Source of the DNA: Selenomonadales bacterium OttesenSCG-928-I06
Lineage (GTDB): Bacteria > Bacillota > Negativicutes > Sporomusales > Sporomusaceae
Assembly (NCBI GenBank): GCA_030266395.1
Contig: JAJDHX010000008.1
Coordinates: 1 to 41,435 of the forward strand
Direction: 5' to 3'
Length of the DNA: 41,435 bases
The translations under genes were made by a program, and so were the position numbers. Every line of letters starts with the position of its first letter. Position 1 is the stretch's first letter. Shown here piece by piece: positions 8,991 to 16,440 of this stretch. Below the pieces are notes generated by a model. That model worked only from the letters and a program-made list of their open reading frames with translations, was not told the origin of the DNA and searched no databases.

Positions 8991-9733
8991 GCAAGATCAC
9001 CTGCCATTTTAGTTATTTTGATTTCAGGGGTATATTGGCCTTTGGCTACTTGTTCTGCAATGTTGTTGTATTCTTGTTTTGTTATCGGCTCAAATTTTAT
9101 GTTGTCTCCCGGTCTAAAGAAAGCCGGGTTCTCTTTTTCCGGAAAGAATGTTTTAAGTGGAGTACGCCCAATAAGACGCCAGCCGCCAGGGCTTTCTACT
9201 GTGTAAAGTCCTGTTTGTCTGCCACCTATGCCAACAGAGCCTGCCGGTATTCTGTTTCTTGGTTTTTCCAGTCTTGGGATAATGATTTTTTCGTTAACAC
9301 TGCCAAGATACGGAAACCCTGCTACAAAGCCCAAGACATAGACTTGGTAGACTGTTTCTGCATGCAGTTCTATGACTTGTTCTGGTTTAAGGTTTGTAAT
9401 TTTGGCCACAAAATCCAGGTCTGGCCCGAATTCTTCGCCATAACAAGTGGGGATATATATTGTTCTTTTTTTTGGCAGTTGCAGTTCGACATCTTTTATT
9501 TTGTCCAATGCGTCGCAAACTATGTCAGTTAGTTCTTGGCGTGAAATTTTTAGTAAATTAAAATATATTTGCAATGATCTATATGTAGGTACAATTTCTT
9601 TGATTCTATCGTCACGTAGTTCTTTAATTTTTTTAGCAAGCTGATGTACTTTTCTGCATGTTTCAGTGTCAATTGTTTCGCCAAAGTCCACTACCAGACC
9701 TTGGTCTCCGGCTCTAAGTATTTTAGCTTCCAT
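8987..9733 (-). CDS. pxpB: 5-oxoprolinase subunit B (PxpB/KipI family)
   Basis: A 248-residue partner of PxpC in 5-oxoprolinase; the Bacillus homologue KipI also inhibits sporulation kinase KinA. Family signatures are GDQGLVVDFGE near the start, VLGFVAGFPYLG, RIPAGSVGIGGRQTGLYTVESPGGWRLIGRTP and FRPGDNIKF. ATG 9733 lies six bases after GAGGTG; an in-frame GTG at 9742 overlaps that SD and is less likely. Overlaps pxpC by four bases. A perfect 11-1-11 dyad about 75-95 bases upstream (9807-9829) may be an operator or part of a short transcript. Confidence 0.9.
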   Translation of the reverse strand: MEAKILRAGDQGLVVDFGETIDTETCRKVHQLAKKIKELRDDRIKEIVPTYRSLQIYFNLLKISRQELTDIVCDALDKIKDVELQLPKKRTIYIPTCYGEEFGPDLDFVAKITNLKPEQVIELHAETVYQVYVLGFVAGFPYLGSVNEKIIIPRLEKPRNRIPAGSVGIGGRQTGLYTVESPGGWRLIGRTPLKTFFPEKENPAFFRPGDNIKFEPITKQEYNNIAEQVAKGQYTPEIKITKMAGDLA

Positions 9734-9806
9734 GTTATACACCTCGGTATTTGAAAAAATTGGATATACTGCATTGATTCGGTAAATTTTTTCTAATACC
9801 TGCTAA

Positions 9807-9829
9807 AAATTAGTACCAGGTACTAATTT
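9807..9829. promoter_or_regulatory. Perfect dyad upstream of pxpB
   Basis: AAATTAGTACC and GGTACTAATTT surround a single A, a perfect inverted repeat followed by a T-rich run on the plus strand. It could be a regulator site for pxpBC or a small hairpin. It again contains GTAC-N3-GTAC, like the terminator at 3424. Confidence 0.45.
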
Positions 9830-9853
9830 ATTTTTTTGTGGCTATATAGTAAG

Positions 9854-9995
9854 GAATTGAATTGAAAAAAAGATAAGCACACCACTGCTGCGTTGCTCCT
9901 CGGGAAGCAGGTTTGACGTACCTCCAGTACGCCTTCACCCGCTTCCCTGCGGTGCGCCTTGCATTGATATGCTTCTGTTTTTTTGAATTCAATTC
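9854..9995. repeat. Nested palindromic element, copy C
   Basis: The outer arms GAATTGAATTG (9854) plus A-tract and T-tract plus GAATTCAATTC (9985-9995) enclose a GC-richer inner hairpin. Its stem is GGGAAGC/GCTTCCC-like and its apex is GTAC-CTCCA-GTAC (9918-9930). The plus strand carries GATAAGCACACCACTGCTGC near its left side, matching the block in copies A and B. The 9734-10095 gap holds this element and the dyad at 9807. Confidence 0.75.
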
Positions 9996-10095
9996 ACGTA
10001 GTTTAAGGGTTTATTTTATTTCGATATTAAAGTATAATTAAGTTAAAGAATTTACCACTTACAAACAATTTGAAACATCACATCAAGGAGTACAT

Positions 10096-10215
10096 ATGAG
10101 AAAAAATAAAAACATCGAAACTAGAGGAGGAATTATTCGTAAAGGTGGTATACCTGTTCCTCCACCAATATCCAAATCAGAAAATGATAATTCTAATAAA
10201 ACACAAAATAAATAA
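10096..10215 (+). CDS. Micro-ORF 1, GIPVPP peptide
   Basis: A 39-codon ORF starting at ATG 10096 with a good SD (AAGGAG, five bases upstream). The product is Lys/Asn-rich with no hydrophobic segment. It holds GGIIRKGGIPVPPP in the middle and a polar SENDNSNKTQNK tail. The second micro-ORF at 10955 repeats the same plan (GFITKKQGIPVPP, then a polar Asn/Lys tail), so the similarity argues that both are translated. It ends three bases before the convergent membrane-protein gene. I do not recognise the family. Its role is unknown. Confidence 0.6.
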   Translation: MRKNKNIETRGGIIRKGGIPVPPPISKSENDNSNKTQNK

Positions 10216-10218
10216 CAC

Positions 10219-10902
10219 TTAACTATTTTCTACTTGCCAATCTTCTGGATATTTTATATTTTCTATTAAAAAATCATTAGTAATATCTATGTATGTATTA
10301 ATAATTCTATCACCTCTTTCAATATCATTCTTTACTGATTCAAACCACTCAAAATGCTCTTTGTTACACTTCAATAACAATTCAATATTATCTGATTCAG
10401 GCTCACTCATTGCTTCAATAAATCCTTGTGAAACAATTTCTTTTTGTTTTTTTACTACAAGAAAACAAGGTTTTTCACTTTCTTTAAATAAACTAAATAA
10501 TAATGAACCAGTAGGAAAAACGATGAAACTATGTTTTTTTGCTGTTTTGTTATTTAGAAAATCTACGATTTTTCCTTTAATATGAAATTGCCACATATAG
10601 CCCATAACTGCACTCCAAAGCCCCATGAATGTTAATAAAAACAAAGTAACTAAAGGAGTCAATATATTACTTATACCAGTCCAAGTTCTAGGAAAATAAA
10701 AGTCAAAACAAAAACTTAATAAAAAACATGCAAGTGTAATAACTAATAAAGGAGTAACTATAGCAAAAAAGCTATGTGCAACATACACCATAATTGTATT
10801 AAATACACTACGTTTAGTACAAAACTCTCCTAAACATCTAGCTACCATACATGAAACAAAACCAGGCATAGCAATTAATATAAAAATTAAATACTTTTCC
10901 AT
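10219..10902 (-). CDS. Membrane protein, possibly DUF6338-like
   Basis: A 227-residue protein with three to four hydrophobic segments in the first half (about residues 3-20, 40-65, 75-105) and a hydrophilic C-terminal half. The N-terminal 'AMPGFVSCMVARCL' and the overall plan resemble the uncharacterised DUF6338 family; this is recall, not a search result. I use ATG 10902 because AAAGGAG lies eight bases upstream. The longer frame to 11103 runs antisense through micro-ORF 2. It is flanked on both sides by plus-strand GIPVPP micro-ORFs, a sandwich that suggests a shared function. Function unknown. Confidence 0.65.
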   Translation of the reverse strand: MEKYLIFILIAMPGFVSCMVARCLGEFCTKRSVFNTIMVYVAHSFFAIVTPLLVITLACFLLSFCFDFYFPRTWTGISNILTPLVTLFLLTFMGLWSAVMGYMWQFHIKGKIVDFLNNKTAKKHSFIVFPTGSLLFSLFKESEKPCFLVVKKQKEIVSQGFIEAMSEPESDNIELLLKCNKEHFEWFESVKNDIERGDRIINTYIDITNDFLIENIKYPEDWQVENS

Positions 10903-10954
10903 AAAGACAACTCCTTTTATATATAAATATTTTAAAGAAAGGTTGATATTAAAA

Positions 10955-11098
10955 ATGGCTATTATAAACGAACCTAAACCTAAAAAAACTTTAATTGCAG
11001 AAGGATTTATTACTAAAAAACAAGGTATACCTGTCCCTCCTAAAAAAGAAAATACAAACAATTCTGATTCAAATAAAAACACCAAAAAGAATGGATAA
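10955..11098 (+). CDS. Micro-ORF 2, GIPVPP peptide
   Basis: A 47-codon ORF from ATG 10955. The product has AEGFITKKQGIPVPPKK in the middle and a polar Asn/Lys tail, paralogous to micro-ORF 1. The SD is modest (AAAGG upstream). Its start is divergent from the membrane-protein gene, with about 50 bases between. Its stop codon TAA forms the loop of the terminator at 11084-11113. No known family recognised. Confidence 0.6.
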   Translation: MAIINEPKPKKTLIAEGFITKKQGIPVPPKKENTNNSDSNKNTKKNG

Positions 11099-11113
11099 TC
11101 CATTCTTTTTTTA
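11084..11113. terminator. Bidirectional terminator
   Basis: AAAAAGAATGGA - TAA - TCCATTCTTTTT is a 12-bp perfect stem with A- and T-tracts. It serves micro-ORF 2 on the plus strand and the XRE gene on the minus strand. Confidence 0.85.
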
Positions 11114-11117
11114 TTAT

Positions 11118-11360
11118 CTACTCATCCTCAAACACACTATTATTCATCTCAGGAAAATCTAGCAACTCTGACACTGTCATTCCCAGTCCTACTGCAATTC
11201 TATGTAAAGTTCTAATTCTAGGGTCTTTACTGTTGCCTTTGACTATGTTGTCTAAAGTTGATTGAGTAATTCCTGATAAAGTAGCTAATTTGTTTACTGT
11301 AATATTTCTTTTCTTACACAACTCTTGAATCCTTTTAGATAACGCTTGGGAATATGTCAT
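11118..11360 (-). CDS. XRE-family transcriptional regulator
   Basis: An 80-residue single-domain Cro/C1-type helix-turn-helix protein. The HTH covers about residues 8-65 (NKLATLSGITQSTLDNIVKG). It has no effector domain, only a short acidic tail. Divergent from the SLOG gene at 11503. The 142-base gap holds three AACC-N6-GGTT dyads, so it probably represses both genes and itself; this is inference from position. Confidence 0.88.
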   Translation of the reverse strand: MTYSQALSKRIQELCKKRNITVNKLATLSGITQSTLDNIVKGNSKDPRIRTLHRIAVGLGMTVSELLDFPEMNNSVFEDE

Positions 11361-11408
11361 GTCTGTTCTCCCCTTTCTGCTTGTCCTATCTAAAAGTCTA
11401 AAGGAGTT

Positions 11409-11477
11409 AACCTTCCAAGGTTAACCGCATATGGTTGACTTTGGTTTTTTATTTTAGTAACATAACCATATAAGGTT
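11409..11477. promoter_or_regulatory. Promoter with three AACC-N6-GGTT operators
   Basis: Dyads AACC-TTCCAA-GGTT (11409-11422), AACC-GCATAT-GGTT (11423-11436) and AACC-ATATAA-GGTT (11464-11477) surround a plus-strand promoter. That promoter is TTGACT (11435-11440), 17 bases, TAACAT (11458-11463). The second dyad overlaps the -35 box and the third abuts the -10 box, a repressor arrangement for the gene at 11503 and probably for the divergent XRE gene. Confidence 0.7.
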
Positions 11478-11502
11478 AACTTTAATAAAGGGAGACTTTT
11501 AT

Positions 11503-11991
11503 ATGAGTATTTTGACGTGTGGATTTACTGGCTATAGACCTAGCAAACTTCCCAAAGAACCAGATAAATTAGAAGAAGTAAAAAGAAATATAGCCAAACA
11601 AATTGATTTAGCAATCTCAGCAGGCTATAAACACTTCATAAGTGGTTTTGCTTTAGGAAGTGATTTGTATTTTGCTGAAGAAGTGCTAAAGGCAAAGAAA
11701 AAACACCCTCATATCATTTTAGAAGCAGCTATAGCTTGTGAAACACAATCTAGTAGATGGTCTGAAAGTGATAGAGGGTGTTACTTTGATTTATTAATTA
11801 GATGCGACATAAAAACCTATATAAACTATGAATATCATCCAAATTGTTATTTAGAGCGAAATGATTACATTATAAGCCAAGCCAACAGGCTTATCTGTGT
11901 TTACGACGGTAAACGAGGCGGTACAATGTATACAGTCAATCGTGCCAAGGAAAAAGGTATTGAAATCTTTATAATAAAACCAACCCTTTAG
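11503..11991 (+). CDS. SLOG-fold protein (DUF1273/YpsA-like)
   Basis: A 162-residue Rossmann-like nucleotide-binding protein. It begins LTCGFTGYRPSKLP, and has SGFALGSDLYFAE in the middle and YDGKRGGTMYTVNRAKEKG near the end, the GG-containing loop of the SLOG superfamily (DprA/LOG relatives). YpsA-type proteins are poorly understood; SLOG domains are often proposed to sense nucleotide-derived signals. SD AAAGGGAG precedes ATG 11503. It pairs with the divergent XRE regulator. The specific ligand is unknown. Confidence 0.78.
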   Translation: MSILTCGFTGYRPSKLPKEPDKLEEVKRNIAKQIDLAISAGYKHFISGFALGSDLYFAEEVLKAKKKHPHIILEAAIACETQSSRWSESDRGCYFDLLIRCDIKTYINYEYHPNCYLERNDYIISQANRLICVYDGKRGGTMYTVNRAKEKGIEIFIIKPTL

Positions 11992-12096
11992 TTTTCACCT
12001 TTCCCCCTCTTTAGCAGGAAAAATAAGTAATTTCTCGAATATTTATAAAAAACAAAACGGCTTTTACAAAAACAGTGAATATAGAGGAGGAATATA

Positions 12097-12690
12097 ATGA
12101 AAGTCCTTGCAATCAATGGTAGTCCTAGAAAAAATGGTAATGTTACTGAAGCTTTTAATATTATGATCGAAGAACTTAACAAAGAAGGTATTGAAGTTGA
12201 AGTCCTCGAAGTTGGCGCAAAAGCTATCCATGGTTGTCTTGCTTGCTATCACTGCAAAAAAGACCCTAACAACCTTTGTGTGCAAACAGATGACGAGGTA
12301 AACGATACTGTCAAGAAATTTCAGGAAGCTGACGGAATTCTTTTAGGTTCTCCTAACTATTTTGGCGGTATGGCTGGTACCCTCAAATGTTTCTTAGACA
12401 GATTGTTTTTTGTCAGTTATGGCAGAACAAAATATAAAGTTGCTGCTGCAATCTGCACTACCCGCCGTGCCGGTGGCGTAGATGTGGTACACGAACTAAA
12501 CAACTATTTCAAACTAACAGACTGTATTGTAGCTCCTTCAAAATATTGGCCAATAGCCCTCGGTTTAAAAAGAGGTGCCATTCTTGAAGATAAAGAAGGA
12601 ATTGAAACTTTAAGAAAAAATGGTAAAAACATGGCTTGGCTTCTTAAGTCATTAAACTATAGTAAAGAAAAATTCCCTGTACCTGAATAA
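12097..12690 (+). CDS. NADPH-dependent FMN reductase/iron-sulfur flavoprotein-like
   Basis: A 197-residue flavodoxin-fold protein. The FMN phosphate loop is GSPRKNGNV at residues 8-16. GCLACYHCKKDPNNLC (about residues 47-62) is the cysteine motif found in Isf-type flavoproteins that bind a 4Fe-4S cluster. LGSPNYFGGMAGTLKCFLDR is the second flavin-binding region. In anaerobes such proteins carry electrons or reduce quinones and nitro compounds; the substrate is not evident. SD GAGGAGG lies before ATG 12097. It appears monocistronic. Confidence 0.85.
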   Translation: MKVLAINGSPRKNGNVTEAFNIMIEELNKEGIEVEVLEVGAKAIHGCLACYHCKKDPNNLCVQTDDEVNDTVKKFQEADGILLGSPNYFGGMAGTLKCFLDRLFFVSYGRTKYKVAAAICTTRRAGGVDVVHELNNYFKLTDCIVAPSKYWPIALGLKRGAILEDKEGIETLRKNGKNMAWLLKSLNYSKEKFPVPE

Positions 12691-12808
12691 AAATAAAACT
12701 GAATAACAACAGAATAAATATCCTGCATGCTCTATTTATAATTTTTTACACACTCAACTTACTACGCACTCATTAATCAGCTAAATTTTTGCATAGGATG
12801 TGATATTC

Positions 12809-13357
12809 ATGTTACACTTTTTTGCTACTGTCTTCACAGCAATGGTTGGGCTTTTATATCTGTATATGTTATTCATGAAAATCATTTACAAAAAAACTGC
12901 ACAAAAAATTCTTGGCAAAATCCCGGCACCAGAATCCTGCCCTATTAATGAAACCTTTTCTCACTACTATATTTCAAATGCCGGTATGTATGTAGGAAGA
13001 TATACTTGTCCTACAAGCTTTACATTGTGTGCACATACACTTTCAATAAGCAGTCTTATTGATTTGGTATTAGCAGTTGCCCTGTTTTATAATGGTTATA
13101 ATCTGCTTGGTATAATTGCTTTGATTGAAGCAACAGTAATATTGTTTAGTAATACAGTCCGCTTCTTTTCTTTTGCTAATTTAACAGAAGGTGAATTTCT
13201 GGAAAGAACTTTAACCAACTATAGATTAAATTATCCACAAGACAAGTTGCTGCAACAGTTTTACGACCCGTTAGCTAATCAATATTCTATTAATACAATT
13301 TTATATTATAATATTCTGGCAGATGAAATAACCGAAGAATATTTCAGATTAGAGTAA
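12809..13357 (+). CDS. Putative inner-membrane protein
   Basis: A 182-residue protein with an N-terminal transmembrane segment (about residues 2-22) and two more around residues 75-110. The soluble C-terminal tail is rich in Tyr, Asn and acidic residues. I do not recognise a family. ATG 12809 is preferred over GTG 12800 because AGGA is too close to the GTG. The SDR-like gene begins 31 bases downstream, so the two may be co-transcribed. Confidence 0.65.
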   Translation: MLHFFATVFTAMVGLLYLYMLFMKIIYKKTAQKILGKIPAPESCPINETFSHYYISNAGMYVGRYTCPTSFTLCAHTLSISSLIDLVLAVALFYNGYNLLGIIALIEATVILFSNTVRFFSFANLTEGEFLERTLTNYRLNYPQDKLLQQFYDPLANQYSINTILYYNILADEITEEYFRLE

Positions 13358-13388
13358 AAAACTATATTAATTTTCTGGAAGGAATTTT

Positions 13389-14051
13389 ATGAGAATATTA
13401 CTTTTTGGTGCTACCGGTATGGTAGGTCAAGGTGTTTTAAGAGAATGTCTGCTTGACCCGGAAGTTGAAGAAGTGCTTTCTATAGGCCGTAAATTAACAG
13501 GCAAAACCGATCCTAAGTTAAAAGAGATTTTGCTTAGAGAACTTGATGATCTTACTGAAGCCGAATCTGAAATACATGACTTTGATGCTTGTATTTATTG
13601 TATTGGCAGTTCTTCTGCCGGTCAGTCAGAAAAAAGATATATTGAAACTACCTATTCTTTGACAGAAAACGTAGCTGACACTTTAATCAGGCTCAATCCT
13701 AACTTAAACTTTGTTTTCGGCTCGGCGGCAGGTGCTGACCCTACTGAAAAGAACCCTGTTTTTTGGGCTAAAGTCAAAGGCAGAACAGAAAAGATGCTTT
13801 CAGAAAAGCCTTTTAAAGGCGTATATGTCTTTAGACCTATGTTTATTCAGCCTTTACATGGTATTGAATCAAGAACAGGTTCCTACAGAAAGTTTTATAA
13901 ATTTGCCAGACCATTCATGCCATTGCTGCATAAACTAATTCCAAACTATATGACAACAACAGAACAACTTGGCAAAGCAATGGTAAACGTAGCAAAAAAC
14001 GGTGCCGAAAAAACAGTTTTAGAAAGTTCTGATTTTAAAACTTTAGGATAA
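13389..14051 (+). CDS. NAD(P)-binding atypical SDR-family protein
   Basis: A 220-residue Rossmann protein with the nucleotide loop LLFGATGMVGQGVL at residues 4-17. It also has CIYCIGSSSAGQSE, FGSAAGADPTEK and RPMFIQPLHG, as in the NAD(P)H-binding epimerase-like families. The YxxxK pair of classical SDRs is not obvious (WAKVKGRTEKML lies in the corresponding region), so it may be a nucleotide-binding non-enzyme or an atypical reductase. SD GGAAGGA before ATG 13389. Substrate unknown. Confidence 0.75.
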   Translation: MRILLFGATGMVGQGVLRECLLDPEVEEVLSIGRKLTGKTDPKLKEILLRELDDLTEAESEIHDFDACIYCIGSSSAGQSEKRYIETTYSLTENVADTLIRLNPNLNFVFGSAAGADPTEKNPVFWAKVKGRTEKMLSEKPFKGVYVFRPMFIQPLHGIESRTGSYRKFYKFARPFMPLLHKLIPNYMTTTEQLGKAMVNVAKNGAEKTVLESSDFKTLG

Positions 14052-14092
14052 TATGTTATAATTAATTTAATAGTTTTTAAGGAGGCAATTTT

Positions 14093-14542
14093 ATGAGAAA
14101 ACTTTTAGTAATTTTACTTTGTTTTCTATTTATAGCCCCTATCATATTGCCAATGAATGCAGATGCATATCCTTTTAATAGACTTCCTTGTGCAAACTGT
14201 CAAGGACAAGGTTATTATACATGTGATATATGCCATGGTAGTGGACATTTTAAATCAGAATGTACTGATTGTAATGGTAAGGGCGAGAAAACATTTACTG
14301 TTTGTGACAGTAAAAATCTGGTTGCTTGCAGTGATTGCAAAGAAGGCATTGACCCGGCTACAGGAGAAAAATGCAAGACTTGTAACGGTACTGCCCAAGT
14401 TCCAAGTTGTGTTGAATTTACCGAAAAATGCGCTACTTGCAGTGGTGCAGGCATAAAAGAAAATGTTTGCGAAGAATGCCACGGTTCTGGCAGAATTATA
14501 TGCAGAACATGTCGTGGTCAAGGATTCATCGAAGTCCGCTAA
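14093..14542 (+). CDS. Exported DnaJ-type zinc-finger repeat protein
   Basis: A 149-residue protein with a Sec signal peptide (residues 1 to about 25, cut after ADA). The mature part consists almost entirely of CxxCxGxG-like modules: CANCQGQG, CDICHGSG, CTDCNGKG, CSDCKEG, CKTCNGTA, CATCSGAG, CEECHGSG and CRTCRGQG. This is about two DnaJ central zinc-binding domains without a J domain. Cytoplasmic DnaJ uses this domain to bind zinc and unfolded polypeptide; here it would lie in the periplasm or at the surface. SD AAGGAGG at proper spacing. A terminator follows at 14548. Function unknown. Confidence 0.8.
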   Translation: MRKLLVILLCFLFIAPIILPMNADAYPFNRLPCANCQGQGYYTCDICHGSGHFKSECTDCNGKGEKTFTVCDSKNLVACSDCKEGIDPATGEKCKTCNGTAQVPSCVEFTEKCATCSGAGIKENVCEECHGSGRIICRTCRGQGFIEVR

Positions 14543-14547
14543 ACAGC

Positions 14548-14575
14548 AAAAAAGCCTGAATAACTCAGGCTTTTT
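14548..14575 (+). terminator. Rho-independent terminator
   Basis: AAAAAAGCCTGA - ATAAC - TCAGGCTTTTT hairpin with a T-tract lies just after the zinc-finger gene. It is usable from both sides, since the convergent gene at 14590 ends nearby. Confidence 0.85.
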
Positions 14576-14589
14576 ATTTTTGCTTAATT

Positions 14590-16326
14590 TTATTTGTCTT
14601 TATTTCTACACATAATAATCAACGGCAAAGGATATTTGGTTTTGGCACACACAGGCCCTGCTTGCGGACCTATATAATTATTTATATAAGCTTCTACCTT
14701 GTAGTAGTATTTTTTGTGTGGGATCAGGTTTGTATCAATAAACTTTGTATCTGTTGTTGTACCCACATAAGCAAACATTCTGTCACAAGAAGTACTGTGA
14801 TATATGTTGTAGCCATCTGCATTGATTACAGGTCGCCAACATACCAGAATCTCTTTATCTGATAAAGTTTTTGCTTTTAGTTTGCAAGGAGCTTTGGGAA
14901 TTGTTGGGGTTTCAGGAAAAGTAGTTGCATCAACAGGCCCGGCTTCAGGACTTGCAAATATATCGACAAAAGAAGCAACTTTATAATAGTAAGTTGTGTT
15001 TGGCGAAAGTCCTTCATCCAGATATTCTGTGTCAGTTGTGGTGGCAATAAGTTCAAAAGGGCCATCTGGAGATAAACTGCGATAAACAAGATAACCTTCA
15101 ACATCAGGCACCTCACTCCAGGTAACGTTTATACCAGAACTACTTACAGCTTCTGCATGCAGATTATCGGGAGCATGCGGATCAGGAGGCTCAGGCCATG
15201 TTGTGGCATCTGCATAATCACTCATTTGCCCTGTAAAACCGTCGGCAAATACAGCTACTTTATAAAAATAAGTGGTACTTGAAGTAAGTCCTGTATCAAG
15301 ATACTCCGGGATAGTTGTTCCGGCAACAAATTCATAAGGACCTTCAGGAGATAAGCTGCGATAAACAAAATAACTTACTGCCCCCTCAACCGGATCCCAG
15401 GTAACCAAAATAGTAGATTGGCTTTGAGCTTGTGCCACAACATTTTGAGGCACACCCAAACTAAACGTTGTAGCATTGGTAAAATTAGAAAGCGCTCCCA
15501 AACCAGTACTATTATTTAAGGAAGCTACTTTATAATAATACGTAGTCCCCGGATTAAGACCTGTATCTGTGTAATTTGTTGTTGGTGTTATCCCAACAAG
15601 CGAATAAGTCCCGTTCTCTGAATCACTGCGATAGACATAATACAAATCAGCATTATTGACAGGACTCCAGCTTACTATAATACTTGTTTGACTTAAAGCA
15701 CGTGCAACCACATTAAGCGGCGGTTGGGGCGGATTATCAGAAAAAGTAGTTGCAGATACCGGTCCTGCCATAAGTCCTATTTCCGAACCATTATATGCTG
15801 CTACTTTGTAATAATAAGTTGTGTTTGCATCTAAACCAGTATCTGTAAAGCTGGTATTTGGGGTAGTAGTAGCAAGCTCATAATTCCCATTTTGAAAAGT
15901 GCTGCGATAAACAAAATATAATATTGCTCCGGCTGTAGCACTCCAGGTTACTATGATTGAACTGGAACTAAGAGGAGTAGCCTCTAAACCAGTAGGAATC
16001 AAGATTGCATTTGTTTTACCTAAAACTGGCCCTGCCAGAACACTCTCCCCGCTATCTCCTACAGCTTGCACTTTATAAAAATATTCTGTATCACTTGCCA
16101 GATTTTGATTAATAAAACTAGTTGAAGTGCTTGTTCCAACCTGAATATAATCTCCGTCAAAAAACATACTGCGATAAATTTTATAAAAAAATGCACCTTG
16201 AGTTGCCGACCAGGTTATTCTAATTTCTGATACACTTATCCCCTGAGCTTGTATATTGTTAGGAGCAACTTGACGCAATAAGGACGACCTTAACATATTC
16301 AAATTATCTATAGATTGGACACTCAT
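14590..16326 (-). CDS. Six-repeat fibronectin type III protein
   Basis: A 578-residue protein made of six tandem FnIII modules of about 90 residues. Each has the pattern 'A.ALS.tsI.VTWs.v..A..Y.VYRS...G.Y..v..t..t.y.DtgL...TtYYYKVA', followed by a loop containing 'GP v.ATT'. The modules start near residues 23, 112, 206, 299, 391 and 484. The first 22 residues (MSVQSIDNLNMLRSSLLRQV) are not a recognisable signal peptide and no membrane anchor is seen. Its location and export route are therefore unclear. SD GGAGGAA before ATG 16326. It lies downstream of the radical SAM gene, with a hairpin between. Likely a binding or structural protein. Confidence 0.85.
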   Translation of the reverse strand: MSVQSIDNLNMLRSSLLRQVAPNNIQAQGISVSEIRITWSATQGAFFYKIYRSMFFDGDYIQVGTSTSTSFINQNLASDTEYFYKVQAVGDSGESVLAGPVLGKTNAILIPTGLEATPLSSSSIIVTWSATAGAILYFVYRSTFQNGNYELATTTPNTSFTDTGLDANTTYYYKVAAYNGSEIGLMAGPVSATTFSDNPPQPPLNVVARALSQTSIIVSWSPVNNADLYYVYRSDSENGTYSLVGITPTTNYTDTGLNPGTTYYYKVASLNNSTGLGALSNFTNATTFSLGVPQNVVAQAQSQSTILVTWDPVEGAVSYFVYRSLSPEGPYEFVAGTTIPEYLDTGLTSSTTYFYKVAVFADGFTGQMSDYADATTWPEPPDPHAPDNLHAEAVSSSGINVTWSEVPDVEGYLVYRSLSPDGPFELIATTTDTEYLDEGLSPNTTYYYKVASFVDIFASPEAGPVDATTFPETPTIPKAPCKLKAKTLSDKEILVCWRPVINADGYNIYHSTSCDRMFAYVGTTTDTKFIDTNLIPHKKYYYKVEAYINNYIGPQAGPVCAKTKYPLPLIIMCRNKDK

Positions 16327-16398
16327 AAATTATTCCTCCAAAAAATTACTGTTATCTATTATATGCAGCTAATTTTTATATGGAGATTGTTTAGCCCT

Positions 16399-16429
16399 AA
16401 AAAAGAGATACATTAAGTATCTCTTTTTT
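16399..16429. terminator. Hairpin terminator
   Basis: AAAAAAGAGATAC - ATTAA - GTATCTCTTTTTT is a 13-bp perfect stem between the radical SAM gene and the FnIII gene. The GAGATAC/GTATCTC core recurs in the hairpin at 17541. Confidence 0.8.
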
Positions 16430-16440
16430 GTTTCAATATT

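Noticed and set aside
10903-11103. N-terminal extension of the membrane protein to 11103
   Set aside because: It is antisense to micro-ORF 2, whereas ATG 10902 has AAAGGAG at proper spacing.
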